15,693 nt of DNA from Clostridiaceae bacterium (lineage in GTDB: Bacteria; Bacillota; Clostridia; Oscillospirales; Acutalibacteraceae), in contig CAJGBX010000022.1 in assembly GCA_904501685.1 (NCBI GenBank), forward strand, positions 1 through 15,693, written 5' to 3'. Below the pieces are notes generated by a model. That model worked only from the letters and a program-made list of their open reading frames with translations, was not told where the DNA came from and searched no databases. Both the position numbers and the translations under genes were made by a program. This document shows positions 6,511-13,316 of the stretch, piece after piece. Each line of letters starts with the position of its first letter. The stretch's first letter is position 1.

Positions 6511-6762
6511 TATTTTATAAATTGTAACTACCGGTAATTTAGTGATATGCACAACCCTTAAAAGTGGACTCTAAAGTTTGACAACTTAATTACCATCTCG
6601 GACAGCAGCTTTAAGCGGCTGTCTTTTTTTGCCTTACTTTTCTTGTTGCTTTGTTAACTGGTAAGGTTGATGATTTCTAACATTTCTTTTAAAGAATTTT
6701 GTTTTCACTTAATTAAAAGTAATTTTAAATATTTCCAAAACGTAAAATTTATAACTAATTTG
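6511..6762. other. Intergenic region after rpiB, no gene seen
   Basis: No convincing small gene was found between rpiB and the lon promoter on either strand. The first 90 bases hold a short palindrome TACCGGTA and a segment near 6551-6585 (CCTTAAAAGTGGACTCTAAA and following) that resembles the end of an IS3-type insertion sequence, without any transposase. The rpiB terminator is at 6601-6630. The stretch 6631-6762 is AT-rich and holds nothing I can name. Confidence 0.35.
6601..6630 (+). terminator. Intrinsic terminator of tsaE-tsaB-rpiB
   Basis: GACAGCAGC (6601-6609) pairs with GCGGCTGTC (6615-6623) with one internal mismatch around a five-base loop, followed directly by seven T residues (6624-6630). 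It lies about 90 bases after the rpiB stop. Confidence 0.85.
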
Positions 6763-6791
6763 TTGCAAAATCGGTGGAGGTATAGTATAAT
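6763..6791 (+). promoter_or_regulatory. Sigma-A-type promoter of lon
   Basis: -35 TTGCAA (6763-6768) and a perfect -10 TATAAT (6786-6791) are 17 bases apart, placing the start near 6798. I see no CIRCE element and no CtsR-type heptad repeat, so there is no visible heat-shock repressor site. Confidence 0.8.
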
Positions 6792-6826
6792 CAAATGACT
6801 AATATTCAAAAGGATGTTTTAATTTA

Positions 6827-9232
6827 ATGCAAAATAATCTGGAACCGATTTTTAATATACCGACAATGGCTTTGCGAGGTATTGTTGTTTACCCTAAAAC
6901 CGTTGTTCATTTTGATGTTGTACGCAAAAAGTCGATAGAGTCACTTAATATCGCAATGGCGGCAAACCGTCGTATTTTTCTTGTTACTCAGCGTGATATT
7001 GCCGTTGAGGAACCGCAGGAAAAGGACCTCTACACTGTTGGCTGTGTGGCTAAAATCCGTCAGATTGCACGTGTTCAGGGTGATGTTGTCCGTGTGCTTG
7101 TCGAGGGCTGCTACCGTGCCGAATTAAAGCATATTACAAATACAGAACCGGCTTTGTATTCGGACATCGTTCGTATTACAGAGGAGCCGGTTAAGGGTAG
7201 AGCACTTTATAATGAGGCACTTTTGCGTAATGCAAAGTCGGCCTTTGACAGCTACGCTCATACTGTACCGAAAATTGCGCCCGATGTAATTATGGAGGTT
7301 GTGGCTAGCGAGGATATAGGTCATTTAGCTGACTTTATCACACACAATTTGCCGGTTGACTATGACGATAAGCAGTATATTTTGGAGCAGCTTAACCCTA
7401 AAAAGCGTTTGAAGCTGGTTATAACTTTGCTTAAGCGTGAAAAGGAAATTATGGCAATTGACGCCAAAATCAACGAAAAAGTCAGAGGCAGTATTGACCA
7501 AAATCAGCGAGAGTATTATCTTCGTGAACAGTTAAAGGTTATTAACGAGGAACTTTACGGTAACGAGGGCCCCGAAGAGGAATGTGAGAAATACTACCGA
7601 TTAATTGATGAATTAAAGGCTTCCGGTGAGGTGAAGAAAAGACTTCGTGAAGAGGTTGACCGTTATCAGAAGATGCCTTCCGGCTCACATGAGGCAACCG
7701 TTGTATTGAATTATATTGACACCTGTCTTTCTTTACCTTGGGGTATTTATACCGAGGGGAAAATTGATTTGGCTAAGGCTCAAAAAATCCTTGACCGCGA
7801 GCATTACGGACTAAAAAAGGTAAAGGAAAGAATTATTGAGCTTTTGGCAGTACATACTCTTGTTCCCGATGCTAAGGGGCAGATTATTTGTCTTGTAGGA
7901 CCTCCGGGTGTCGGTAAAACCTCGATTGTTAAATCGGTTGCCGAGTGTATGGGTAAAAAATATGCACGTGTTGCCTTAGGCGGTGTCGGTGACGAAGCTG
8001 AAATTCGCGGTCACCGTAAAACCTATATCGGTGCAATGCCGGGTAGAATTATAAATGCAGTAAAGCAGGCAGGCAGCTCAAATGCAGTAATTCTGCTTGA
8101 TGAAATCGATAAACTCGGTTCGTCATATAAGGGTGACCCGTCGTCGGCTATGCTTGAGATTTTGGACAGTGAGCAGAACGGCACCTTCTTTGACCATTAT
8201 GTCGATATGCCGTTTGATTTAAGCCGTACACTGTTTATTACAACCGCTAATGATGCCGGTGAGATTCCGGGACCGTTGTTGGATAGAATGGAGCTTATTG
8301 AGCTCGGCAGCTATACACGTGAGGAAAAATTCCAAATTGCAAAACGTCATTTGGTGAAAAAGCAGGTCAAATCAGTCGGGTTGAATGCATCTCAGCTAAA
8401 ATTTACTGACGAGGCGTTATATAAACTGATAGATGCTTATACACGGGAGGCCGGTGTCCGCCGTCTTGACCGTACAATTGCTACGGTTTGCCGAAAGGCT
8501 GCAGCAAAAATTGTCTCGGGCGAGGACAAGGTAAGGGTTACCTCGGCTACACTTCACGATATACTCGGCACCGAAAAGTATAAGCCGGATGTTTTGCAAA
8601 AACGAGATGAAATAGGTCTTGTTAACGGCTTGGCTTGGACTAGCGTCGGCGGTGAGCTGTTGCAAATAGAGGTAGCGTCGGTACCCGGTACCGGTAAGCT
8701 TGAGCTGACCGGCTCGCTTGGTGATGTTATGAGAGAATCGGCACATACTGCTATAACCTGTGTCAGAAGCCGTGCCGAAATGTTCGGTATTGATAAGGAT
8801 TTCTACAAGAATTTGGATATTCATATCCATGCACCTGAGGCCGCAGTGCCGAAGGACGGTCCGTCGGCAGGTGTTACAATGGTTACTGCTATTGTTTCGG
8901 CCTTGACAGGTACTCCTGTTCGCCGCGATATTGCTATGACCGGTGAGGTCACATTACGCGGTCGTGTTATGCCGATTGGCGGACTTAAGGAAAAGTCTAT
9001 GGCGGCATACCGAAACGGTATTAAAAAAGTGTTGATACCTATCGAAAATTTGCCGAATTTAGATGAGGTTGACGATATTGTTAAGGAAAATGTTGAATTC
9101 CGTGCGGTAGAAACAATTGACGAGCTTTTGCCGGAGGTTTTGGTATCAATGCCGACTAAAAAGGAACAGACTCAGTCGATGCTTTATAATTTGGCGATAA
9201 ACAATAATAATACAACCGCAATGCATAATTAA
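6827..9232 (+). CDS. lon: ATP-dependent protease Lon (LonA type)
   Basis: Lon is a soluble hexameric AAA+ protease that degrades misfolded and regulatory proteins. The 801-residue protein has the N-terminal LAN substrate-binding domain (about 9-200), a helical linker, the AAA+ module with Walker A GPPGVGKTS (358-366, Lys364) and Walker B LLDEID (Asp425-Glu426), and the C-terminal S16 protease domain with PKDGPSAGVTM (catalytic Ser680) and GGLKEKS (catalytic Lys723). The Ser-Lys spacing of 43 equals that of E. coli Lon. The absence of transmembrane helices separates it from membrane LonB. SD AAAAGGA (6808-6814) is 12 bases from the ATG, a long gap, but no better in-frame start exists. It heads an operon with engB 11 bases downstream, a pairing also seen in Bacillus (lonA-ysxC). 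Confidence 0.97.
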   Translation: MQNNLEPIFNIPTMALRGIVVYPKTVVHFDVVRKKSIESLNIAMAANRRIFLVTQRDIAVEEPQEKDLYTVGCVAKIRQIARVQGDVVRVLVEGCYRAELKHITNTEPALYSDIVRITEEPVKGRALYNEALLRNAKSAFDSYAHTVPKIAPDVIMEVVASEDIGHLADFITHNLPVDYDDKQYILEQLNPKKRLKLVITLLKREKEIMAIDAKINEKVRGSIDQNQREYYLREQLKVINEELYGNEGPEEECEKYYRLIDELKASGEVKKRLREEVDRYQKMPSGSHEATVVLNYIDTCLSLPWGIYTEGKIDLAKAQKILDREHYGLKKVKERIIELLAVHTLVPDAKGQIICLVGPPGVGKTSIVKSVAECMGKKYARVALGGVGDEAEIRGHRKTYIGAMPGRIINAVKQAGSSNAVILLDEIDKLGSSYKGDPSSAMLEILDSEQNGTFFDHYVDMPFDLSRTLFITTANDAGEIPGPLLDRMELIELGSYTREEKFQIAKRHLVKKQVKSVGLNASQLKFTDEALYKLIDAYTREAGVRRLDRTIATVCRKAAAKIVSGEDKVRVTSATLHDILGTEKYKPDVLQKRDEIGLVNGLAWTSVGGELLQIEVASVPGTGKLELTGSLGDVMRESAHTAITCVRSRAEMFGIDKDFYKNLDIHIHAPEAAVPKDGPSAGVTMVTAIVSALTGTPVRRDIAMTGEVTLRGRVMPIGGLKEKSMAAYRNGIKKVLIPIENLPNLDEVDDIVKENVEFRAVETIDELLPEVLVSMPTKKEQTQSMLYNLAINNNNTTAMHN

Positions 9233-9243
9233 GAGGTGAAAAA

Positions 9244-9828
9244 ATGAACTATAACAAAGCCGAGTTTGAGACCTCCTGCGGGACCGCTAAGGGTCTTATT
9301 CCGTCCGATATGCCGGAGGTTTGTTTTTCCGGTCACAGTAACGTCGGAAAATCCTCGCTTATTAATAAGGTTTTCAATCGTAAATCTTTTGCAAGAACGA
9401 GTAATAAACCGGGTAAAACCGCAACGGTAAACTTTTTTAAATGCGAGAATGTTCGCTTAGCTGACCTTCCGGGCTATGGCTTTGCCAAGGTTTCATTCCT
9501 TGAACGTCAGCGGTGGGGTGAGCTTATGGAGGGTTATTTTTCAAGCGGGCGTGATATAAAGCTTGTATTTCAGTTGATTGATTCCCGTCATAAGCCGACT
9601 AAGGATGATATTGATATGCTGCATTTCCTTAACGACAACAGATTTCCGTTTGTTATTGTGCTGACTAAAATTGATAAATTGAAGTCAAAGGAACGCGCTG
9701 AAAATTTAGAAATGCTAAAGTCTTGTATGAGCTTCGTCGGTGATGTGCCGATGATACCGTTTTCAGCCGAAAACGGTGAGGGTGCCGACGTGATAAGAGG
9801 CATTTTAGACGAAATAAATGAGGGATAA
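9244..9828 (+). CDS. engB: Ribosome biogenesis GTPase EngB (YsxC/YihA)
   Basis: EngB is an essential GTPase of the TrmE-Era-EngA group that acts in late assembly of the large ribosomal subunit. In the 194-residue protein the GTPase motifs are in order: G1 GHSNVGKSS (30-38), the G2 region around NKPGKTATVNFF (54-65), G3 DLPGYGFA (74-81), G4 TKID (141-144) and G5 SAENG (174-178). The length is normal. SD AGAGGTGA precedes the ATG. It sits between lon and lysA, two bases before the lysA start, so the three are surely one transcript. Confidence 0.96.
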   Translation: MNYNKAEFETSCGTAKGLIPSDMPEVCFSGHSNVGKSSLINKVFNRKSFARTSNKPGKTATVNFFKCENVRLADLPGYGFAKVSFLERQRWGELMEGYFSSGRDIKLVFQLIDSRHKPTKDDIDMLHFLNDNRFPFVIVLTKIDKLKSKERAENLEMLKSCMSFVGDVPMIPFSAENGEGADVIRGILDEINEG

Positions 9829-9830
9829 AT

Positions 9831-11126
9831 ATGATTAGTGAAAGCATTGGAGTAAATGCTTTAGGTAATATGACGGTCGGCGGTGCTGATTGTGTGGCTT
9901 TAGCCAAGCAGTATGCTACACCGCTTTATGTGTTTGATGAAGCACTTATCAGGAAAAACTGCCGTGAGTTTAAGGCGTCAATTGATGAATACTACAGTGG
10001 TAACGGTATGGTAATGTATGCCAGTAAAGCCTTTTCCTGCAAGGAAATGTACCGTATAGTAGGTAGTGAGGGCTTAGGCTGTGACGTTGTCTCAGGCGGT
10101 GAGCTTTATACTGCGTTGTCGGTTGGCTTTAATCCTGAAAATATAATGTTTCACGGCAATAACAAAACACCTGAGGAATTGGAATATGCTCTAAAATCCG
10201 GTGTAGGACGTATTATTGTTGATAATTCAACTGAGCTTGTTAATATTGAAAAAATTGCCACTGAGTTAAACTTAAAGGCTAATATAATGCTTAGAATCAA
10301 GCCGGGTGTTGACTGTCATACACATGATTATATCCGCACCGGACAGATTGACTCGAAGTTTGGCTTTGCTCTCGAAAACGGCGAGGCTATGGAGATAGCC
10401 TTAAAGGCGGCAGAGTGTAAAAGCATAAATCTTTTGGGTTTTGACTGTCATATCGGCTCACAGATTTTCGAGACAGAGCCGTTTTGTGATGCCGCTGTGA
10501 TAATGTTAAGCTTTATGAATGATTTTCGTGCAAAAAGCGGAATTACGGTCAGCGAGCTTGATTTAGGTGGCGGCTTTGGTGTAAAATATGTCGAAACCGA
10601 CGGTGCATTACCATTTAAGGTGTTTATGGAAAAGGTGTCTAAGGCACTTAAAGAGGCTTCTGAAAGATTAAACTTCCCAATTCCTAAAATTTATATTGAA
10701 CCGGGCCGTTCGATTGTTGGTGAGGCCGGCGTAACTCTTTATACGGTCGGTGCAGTTAAGACTATCAAGGATGTGCGTACCTATGTCGCAATTGACGGAG
10801 GTATGGCTGATAATCCCCGTTATGCACTTTATCAGGCCGAGTATGATATTGAAATTGCCAATAAATATACCGAGCCTAAAAGCTTTATCGGTACTGTTGC
10901 CGGTAAATGTTGTGAAAGTGGAGATTTGATACAAGAAAATGCACCTATGCAACCCCCTCAGGTTGGCGATATTATGGCGGTACTTACTACCGGTGCGTAT
11001 AACTATTCAATGGCAAGTAATTATAACCGCTTGTGCCGTCCGGCCGCGGTAATGGTTAATAACGGTGAGTCGCGATTGATTATTAAGCGAGAAACCTTTG
11101 AGGATTTAATTAAAAACGATATTTGA
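9831..11126 (+). CDS. lysA: Diaminopimelate decarboxylase
   Basis: LysA is a PLP enzyme that decarboxylates meso-diaminopimelate to L-lysine, the last step of lysine synthesis. The 431-residue protein has the alanine-racemase-like barrel with the PLP lysine in YASKAFSC (Lys66), HIGSQ (207-211), GGGFG (246-250) and EPGRS (290-294), then the C-terminal beta domain with the active-site CESGD motif (361-365) contributed across the dimer. The motif order and length separate it from ornithine/arginine decarboxylases of the same fold. SD GAGGGA (9820-9825) lies in the end of engB, five bases before the ATG. The DUF6062 gene follows after 11 bases. Confidence 0.95.
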   Translation: MISESIGVNALGNMTVGGADCVALAKQYATPLYVFDEALIRKNCREFKASIDEYYSGNGMVMYASKAFSCKEMYRIVGSEGLGCDVVSGGELYTALSVGFNPENIMFHGNNKTPEELEYALKSGVGRIIVDNSTELVNIEKIATELNLKANIMLRIKPGVDCHTHDYIRTGQIDSKFGFALENGEAMEIALKAAECKSINLLGFDCHIGSQIFETEPFCDAAVIMLSFMNDFRAKSGITVSELDLGGGFGVKYVETDGALPFKVFMEKVSKALKEASERLNFPIPKIYIEPGRSIVGEAGVTLYTVGAVKTIKDVRTYVAIDGGMADNPRYALYQAEYDIEIANKYTEPKSFIGTVAGKCCESGDLIQENAPMQPPQVGDIMAVLTTGAYNYSMASNYNRLCRPAAVMVNNGESRLIIKRETFEDLIKNDI

Positions 11127-11137
11127 GGTGAAATTTT

Positions 11138-11803
11138 ATGCGTGACGATATTACGAGTATACCTATAAGTGATGTGTTTGAACCTAAAGATGGCTGTCCT
11201 GTGTGCCGACTTCGTAATATGTTAGAGGAGCGTTCAGTCACCTATATTACCGGTGCTGCTATGATGGAGCCGGATGTGAGAATTGAAACAAATAAGGTAG
11301 GCTTTTGCTCTCGTCACTATGAGCAAATGCTAAAAAACAGCAGAAAGCTTACAATTGCTTTAATGCTTAAAAGCCATTTAGCACAGATAGCCTCAGACGG
11401 CGTTTCAAAATCGGCAAAGGTTAAAAAGGGAGAGACCAGGCAAAAAAGCTGCTTTGTTTGTAATAAATTAAACCGTAATATGGAGCATATTGTGGCAAAC
11501 GTCTGCCTGCTTTGGGAAAAGGAAAAGGAGTTTCGCAATCTTTATTCAGAGCAACCCTTTATCTGCTTAGAGCATTGTAAGGATTTAGTTGCGGCTTCGG
11601 ATAATATTTCAAAGAAAAACCGCAGGGAATTTATCAAAATGACCGAAAAGCTTTGCGAGGGTTATTTGGTTGAGCTTGCAGGGGACCTGCAGCACTTTGC
11701 CGATATGTTTGACTATCGCAGTAACGGTAGCGAAGATTGGGGTAATTCTAAGGACTCGGTTGAACGTACAATAGCATTTTTAACTACCAGAGAGGTTGAA
11801 TAA
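11138..11803 (+). CDS. DUF6062-type protein with duplicated CxxC/CxxH module
   Basis: The 221-residue cytoplasmic protein resembles a conserved Firmicutes family of unknown function (DUF6062, recalled, not searched). Two similar modules are visible: Cys20-x2-Cys23 with Cys57-x2-His60, and Cys105-x2-Cys108 with Cys143-x2-His146. In each, CPVC or CFVC is followed about 34 residues later by a CxxH in the context FCSRHYEQM or ICLEHCKDL. This spacing suggests an internal duplication and two metal, probably zinc, sites. No membrane segment or catalytic signature is visible. SD GAGGTGA precedes the ATG. It is the last gene of lon-engB-lysA and stops at the strong terminator at 11802-11840. Function unknown. 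Confidence 0.8.
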   Translation: MRDDITSIPISDVFEPKDGCPVCRLRNMLEERSVTYITGAAMMEPDVRIETNKVGFCSRHYEQMLKNSRKLTIALMLKSHLAQIASDGVSKSAKVKKGETRQKSCFVCNKLNRNMEHIVANVCLLWEKEKEFRNLYSEQPFICLEHCKDLVAASDNISKKNRREFIKMTEKLCEGYLVELAGDLQHFADMFDYRSNGSEDWGNSKDSVERTIAFLTTREVE

Positions 11804-11840
11804 AAAACAAGCCAAAAGCTATGCTTTTGGCTTGTTTTTT
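11802..11840. terminator. Strong bidirectional terminator between convergent genes
   Basis: GCCAAAAGC (11811-11819) pairs perfectly with GCTTTTGGC (11823-11831) around a TAT loop, and the stem continues through ACAA/TTGT into flanking A and T runs. It has an A-run 5' and a T-run 3', so it works for both strands. It touches the last codons of both flanking genes. Confidence 0.93.
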
Positions 11841-12679
11841 TATGTGTTTTGTAATCTTATATAGTTAAATAAATACTGCTGTGCGATGCCCTCATAACCG
11901 CGAGCACATTCGGGGAATTTTCCGTCAAAATACTGCTCAATAGCTCGTTTTATCCAAACATCCTTTGGCAATGCGTCAATTCGGTTAAAGCCGAAAAGCA
12001 GAGTGCAGTCGGCAACCTTGACACCAACACCGGTGATTTTCATAAGCTCGGCTCTGGCGATATCAATATCGGCAGTTTCTATTAACTTTAAGTCAATTCC
12101 GCCGGTTACAAATTTTCTTGCACCGTCAATTATGTACCTCGCTCTGAAGCCTGACCTGATCGGTGCTAAATCCATAGGCTCTAATTCAGCAATTTTTTCG
12201 GCTGAAGGGAAGGTGTAGCCACCACCCTCTAAAGCATCTCCAAAGCCTTCGCAAAGACGTTCAATTATACCCTTTATTCTCGGTATATTGTTGTTTTGTG
12301 AAATAATAAAAGAGCAAAGTGTTTCCCATTTGTCCTGCCTTAGTATTCTTATGCCGTAGTTTTGCTCTGCGGCTTTTTTTAATACTTCATTTTTCGAAAT
12401 GATATCAATTATTGCACCGTAGTCACGGTCGATGTCAAAATATTTTCGCCAGATACGCTCATATTCCTCCATTGTACAATCATATAGCGTAATTACTCCG
12501 TTATTTAAGCCGATAACAAGCCTGCGGTTGTTAGCAATACCAACCCAAGTGTTTTCATCAATCTCGCTCCAACGGAACGCCTGACCGCAATCAAGTGTTT
12601 CTTTAAGTTTAAAGTGCTTAACCTTGCAAATTTCAATATTATTGCCTTTTTGAGTGACCTCAGGATTATAATTTGACAT
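11840..12679 (-). CDS. ogg: OGG1-like 8-oxoguanine DNA glycosylase/AP lyase (HhH-GPD)
   Basis: Enzymes of this type remove 8-oxoguanine opposite cytosine and nick the abasic site. The N-terminal domain contains LDCGQAFRW, the block by which OGG1 proteins are recognised; the HhH-GPD domain contains SFIISQNNNIPRI and the hairpin ITGVGVKVADC, followed by ALPKDVW. Counting from the ATG at 12679, Lys221 and Asp240 match the Schiff-base lysine and catalytic aspartate of human OGG1. The frame also opens with GTG at 12691, but an SD-like AAAGGAAGTGAT ends seven bases before ATG 12679, so I use the latter (279 residues). It could be annotated as a DNA-3-methyladenine glycosylase, since AlkA shares the fold, but the lysine favours OGG. 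Monocistronic, with its own promoter at 12705-12733. Confidence 0.88.
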   Translation of the reverse strand: MSNYNPEVTQKGNNIEICKVKHFKLKETLDCGQAFRWSEIDENTWVGIANNRRLVIGLNNGVITLYDCTMEEYERIWRKYFDIDRDYGAIIDIISKNEVLKKAAEQNYGIRILRQDKWETLCSFIISQNNNIPRIKGIIERLCEGFGDALEGGGYTFPSAEKIAELEPMDLAPIRSGFRARYIIDGARKFVTGGIDLKLIETADIDIARAELMKITGVGVKVADCTLLFGFNRIDALPKDVWIKRAIEQYFDGKFPECARGYEGIAQQYLFNYIRLQNT

Positions 12680-12704
12680 CTTTAATATCACTTCCTTTAA
12701 GGTA

Positions 12705-12733
12705 ATTATACATTATTATCGATAACTTGGCAA
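12705..12733 (-). promoter_or_regulatory. Sigma-A-type promoter of the glycosylase gene
   Basis: On the minus strand, -35 TTGCCA (12733-12728) and a perfect -10 TATAAT (12710-12705) are 17 bases apart, giving a short leader ahead of ATG 12679. The -35 lies inside the palindrome at 12725-12749, and the -10 inside a 12-bp direct repeat found again at 12762-12773. Confidence 0.72.
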
Positions 12734-12749
12734 ATACTATTTGTCAAGT
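12725..12749. repeat. 25-bp palindrome over the glycosylase -35 (operator candidate)
   Basis: ACTTGGCAAATA (12725-12736) and TATTTGTCAAGT (12738-12749) are reverse complements in 11 of 12 positions around a single central base. The left arm contains the -35 of the glycosylase promoter, so a bound protein would block it. A weaker outer pair, CATTATT (12711-12717) with AATAATG (12752-12758), surrounds it. Confidence 0.6.
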
Positions 12750-12763
12750 AAAATAATGTCGAT

Positions 12764-12805
12764 TATACATTATGTATAGTTACATAATTTCGTGAAAAAT
12801 GTAAC
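12764..12805. repeat. Two adjacent palindromes sharing TACAT/ATGTA half-sites
   Basis: TATACAT-T-ATGTATA (12764-12778) is a perfect 15-bp palindrome. Directly after it, GTTACAT (12779-12785) and ATGTAAC (12799-12805) form a second inverted repeat, with an inner TTTC/GAAA pair. Both arms of both repeats carry TACAT/ATGTA. Confidence 0.55.
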
Positions 12806-12845
12806 CAAAGAAAGAAAAAGGCACTCAAATCAAGAGTTTTCCTAC

Positions 12846-12866
12846 TTATCCACAGAGTTATCAACA
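12846..12866 (+). promoter_or_regulatory. Pair of DnaA boxes
   Basis: TTATCCACA (12846-12854) is identical to the consensus DnaA box, and TTATCAACA (12858-12866) differs from it at one position. They are in the same orientation and 12 bases apart start to start, about one helical turn. A weaker match, TTATCGATA, is at 12716-12724. The boxes lie between the glycosylase gene and the tail-anchored gene. No dnaA or dnaN is in the window, so a regulatory DnaA site is more likely than an origin. Confidence 0.65.
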
Positions 12867-12922
12867 TTTTTTATGTAAACCGAGCTTTACAAACCGTATT
12901 ATTCTTGAAATTTTCAAAAATT

Positions 12923-12948
12923 TTCCTTGACAAGGAATGGATTATAAT
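12923..12948 (+). promoter_or_regulatory. Possible promoter with overlapping palindrome, for the tail-anchored gene
   Basis: TTCCTTG-A-CAAGGAA (12923-12937) is a perfect palindrome containing a consensus TTGACA (12927-12932). A perfect TATAAT is at 12943-12948, but only 10 bases separate the two hexamers, so they cannot be a normal -35/-10 pair. TATAAT with a poor -35, or help from an activator at the palindrome, is possible. Another palindrome, TTGAAA-T-TTTCAA, lies at 12905-12917. Confidence 0.4.
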
Positions 12949-12961
12949 TTATCTGTCAAAA

Positions 12962-12998
12962 ATACCGTTAACAATTAAATTACAAGGAGAAACGGTAT
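12962..12998 (+). promoter_or_regulatory. Hairpin enclosing the SD and start codon of the tail-anchored gene
   Basis: ATACCGTT (12962-12969) and AACGGTAT (12991-12998) are perfect 8-base reverse complements. The 21-base loop contains the SD AAGGAG (12984-12989), and the first two bases of the ATG (12997) lie in the right arm. If transcription starts near 12955, the stem would be at the very 5' end of the mRNA and could control initiation. Confidence 0.5.
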
Positions 12999-13290
12999 GC
13001 TTAGAGGTGTTAATAAAAGAATAATAGAGGTTAATGAAACCGGTAGTGATTATTTTGAAAAGGCATTATTTTTTGTTAAAAATAATGTTGATTTTGATGA
13101 TTTGAAGCTTGAAAATGAGGCAAAAAGGGTAATAAGCTGCTATTTTGAAAACGAACAAGGTTCAGAAAGGGTAGGCTTTTTACGTTACAGGGAGCAAAAG
13201 AAAAAGAATAACCGTAAGCTTGTTTGGTTACTTTGTGCATTCTTTTCGGCAGCAGTGTTAGTAGGTTTAGCCTTTTCATTGTTATTTTAA
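12997..13290 (+). CDS. Small tail-anchored protein of unknown function
   Basis: I cannot assign a function to this 97-residue protein. It has a soluble N-terminal part (1-66) starting MLRGVNKRIIEVNETGSDYF and rich in Asp, Glu and Asn, a basic stretch KKKNNRK (68-74), and a single C-terminal transmembrane helix (about 75-96) at the extreme end. This predicts a tail-anchored protein with its body in the cytoplasm. SD AAGGAG lies seven bases before the ATG. The start codon overlaps a hairpin (12962-12998), and DnaA boxes and palindromes lie upstream. spoIIGA follows on the same strand with no clear terminator between, so readthrough into spoIIGA-sigE is possible. A sporulation or cell-cycle link is inference from position. 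Confidence 0.78.
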   Translation: MLRGVNKRIIEVNETGSDYFEKALFFVKNNVDFDDLKLENEAKRVISCYFENEQGSERVGFLRYREQKKKNNRKLVWLLCAFFSAAVLVGLAFSLLF

Positions 13291-13316
13291 AAAATTATTT
13301 TGAGTCCTACCACACT

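Noticed and set aside
6283..6552. 89-codon minus-strand frame at the rpiB end
   Set aside because: Mostly antisense to rpiB, without an SD or family resemblance.
8417..8830. 137-codon open frame on the minus strand inside lon
   Set aside because: Lies wholly within the conserved AAA+/protease part of lon, with no SD and no recognisable domain.
12700..12996. Chromosomal or plasmid replication origin
   Set aside because: Only two good DnaA boxes, no dnaA, dnaN or rep gene, and no iteron array. The palindromes fit promoter control better.
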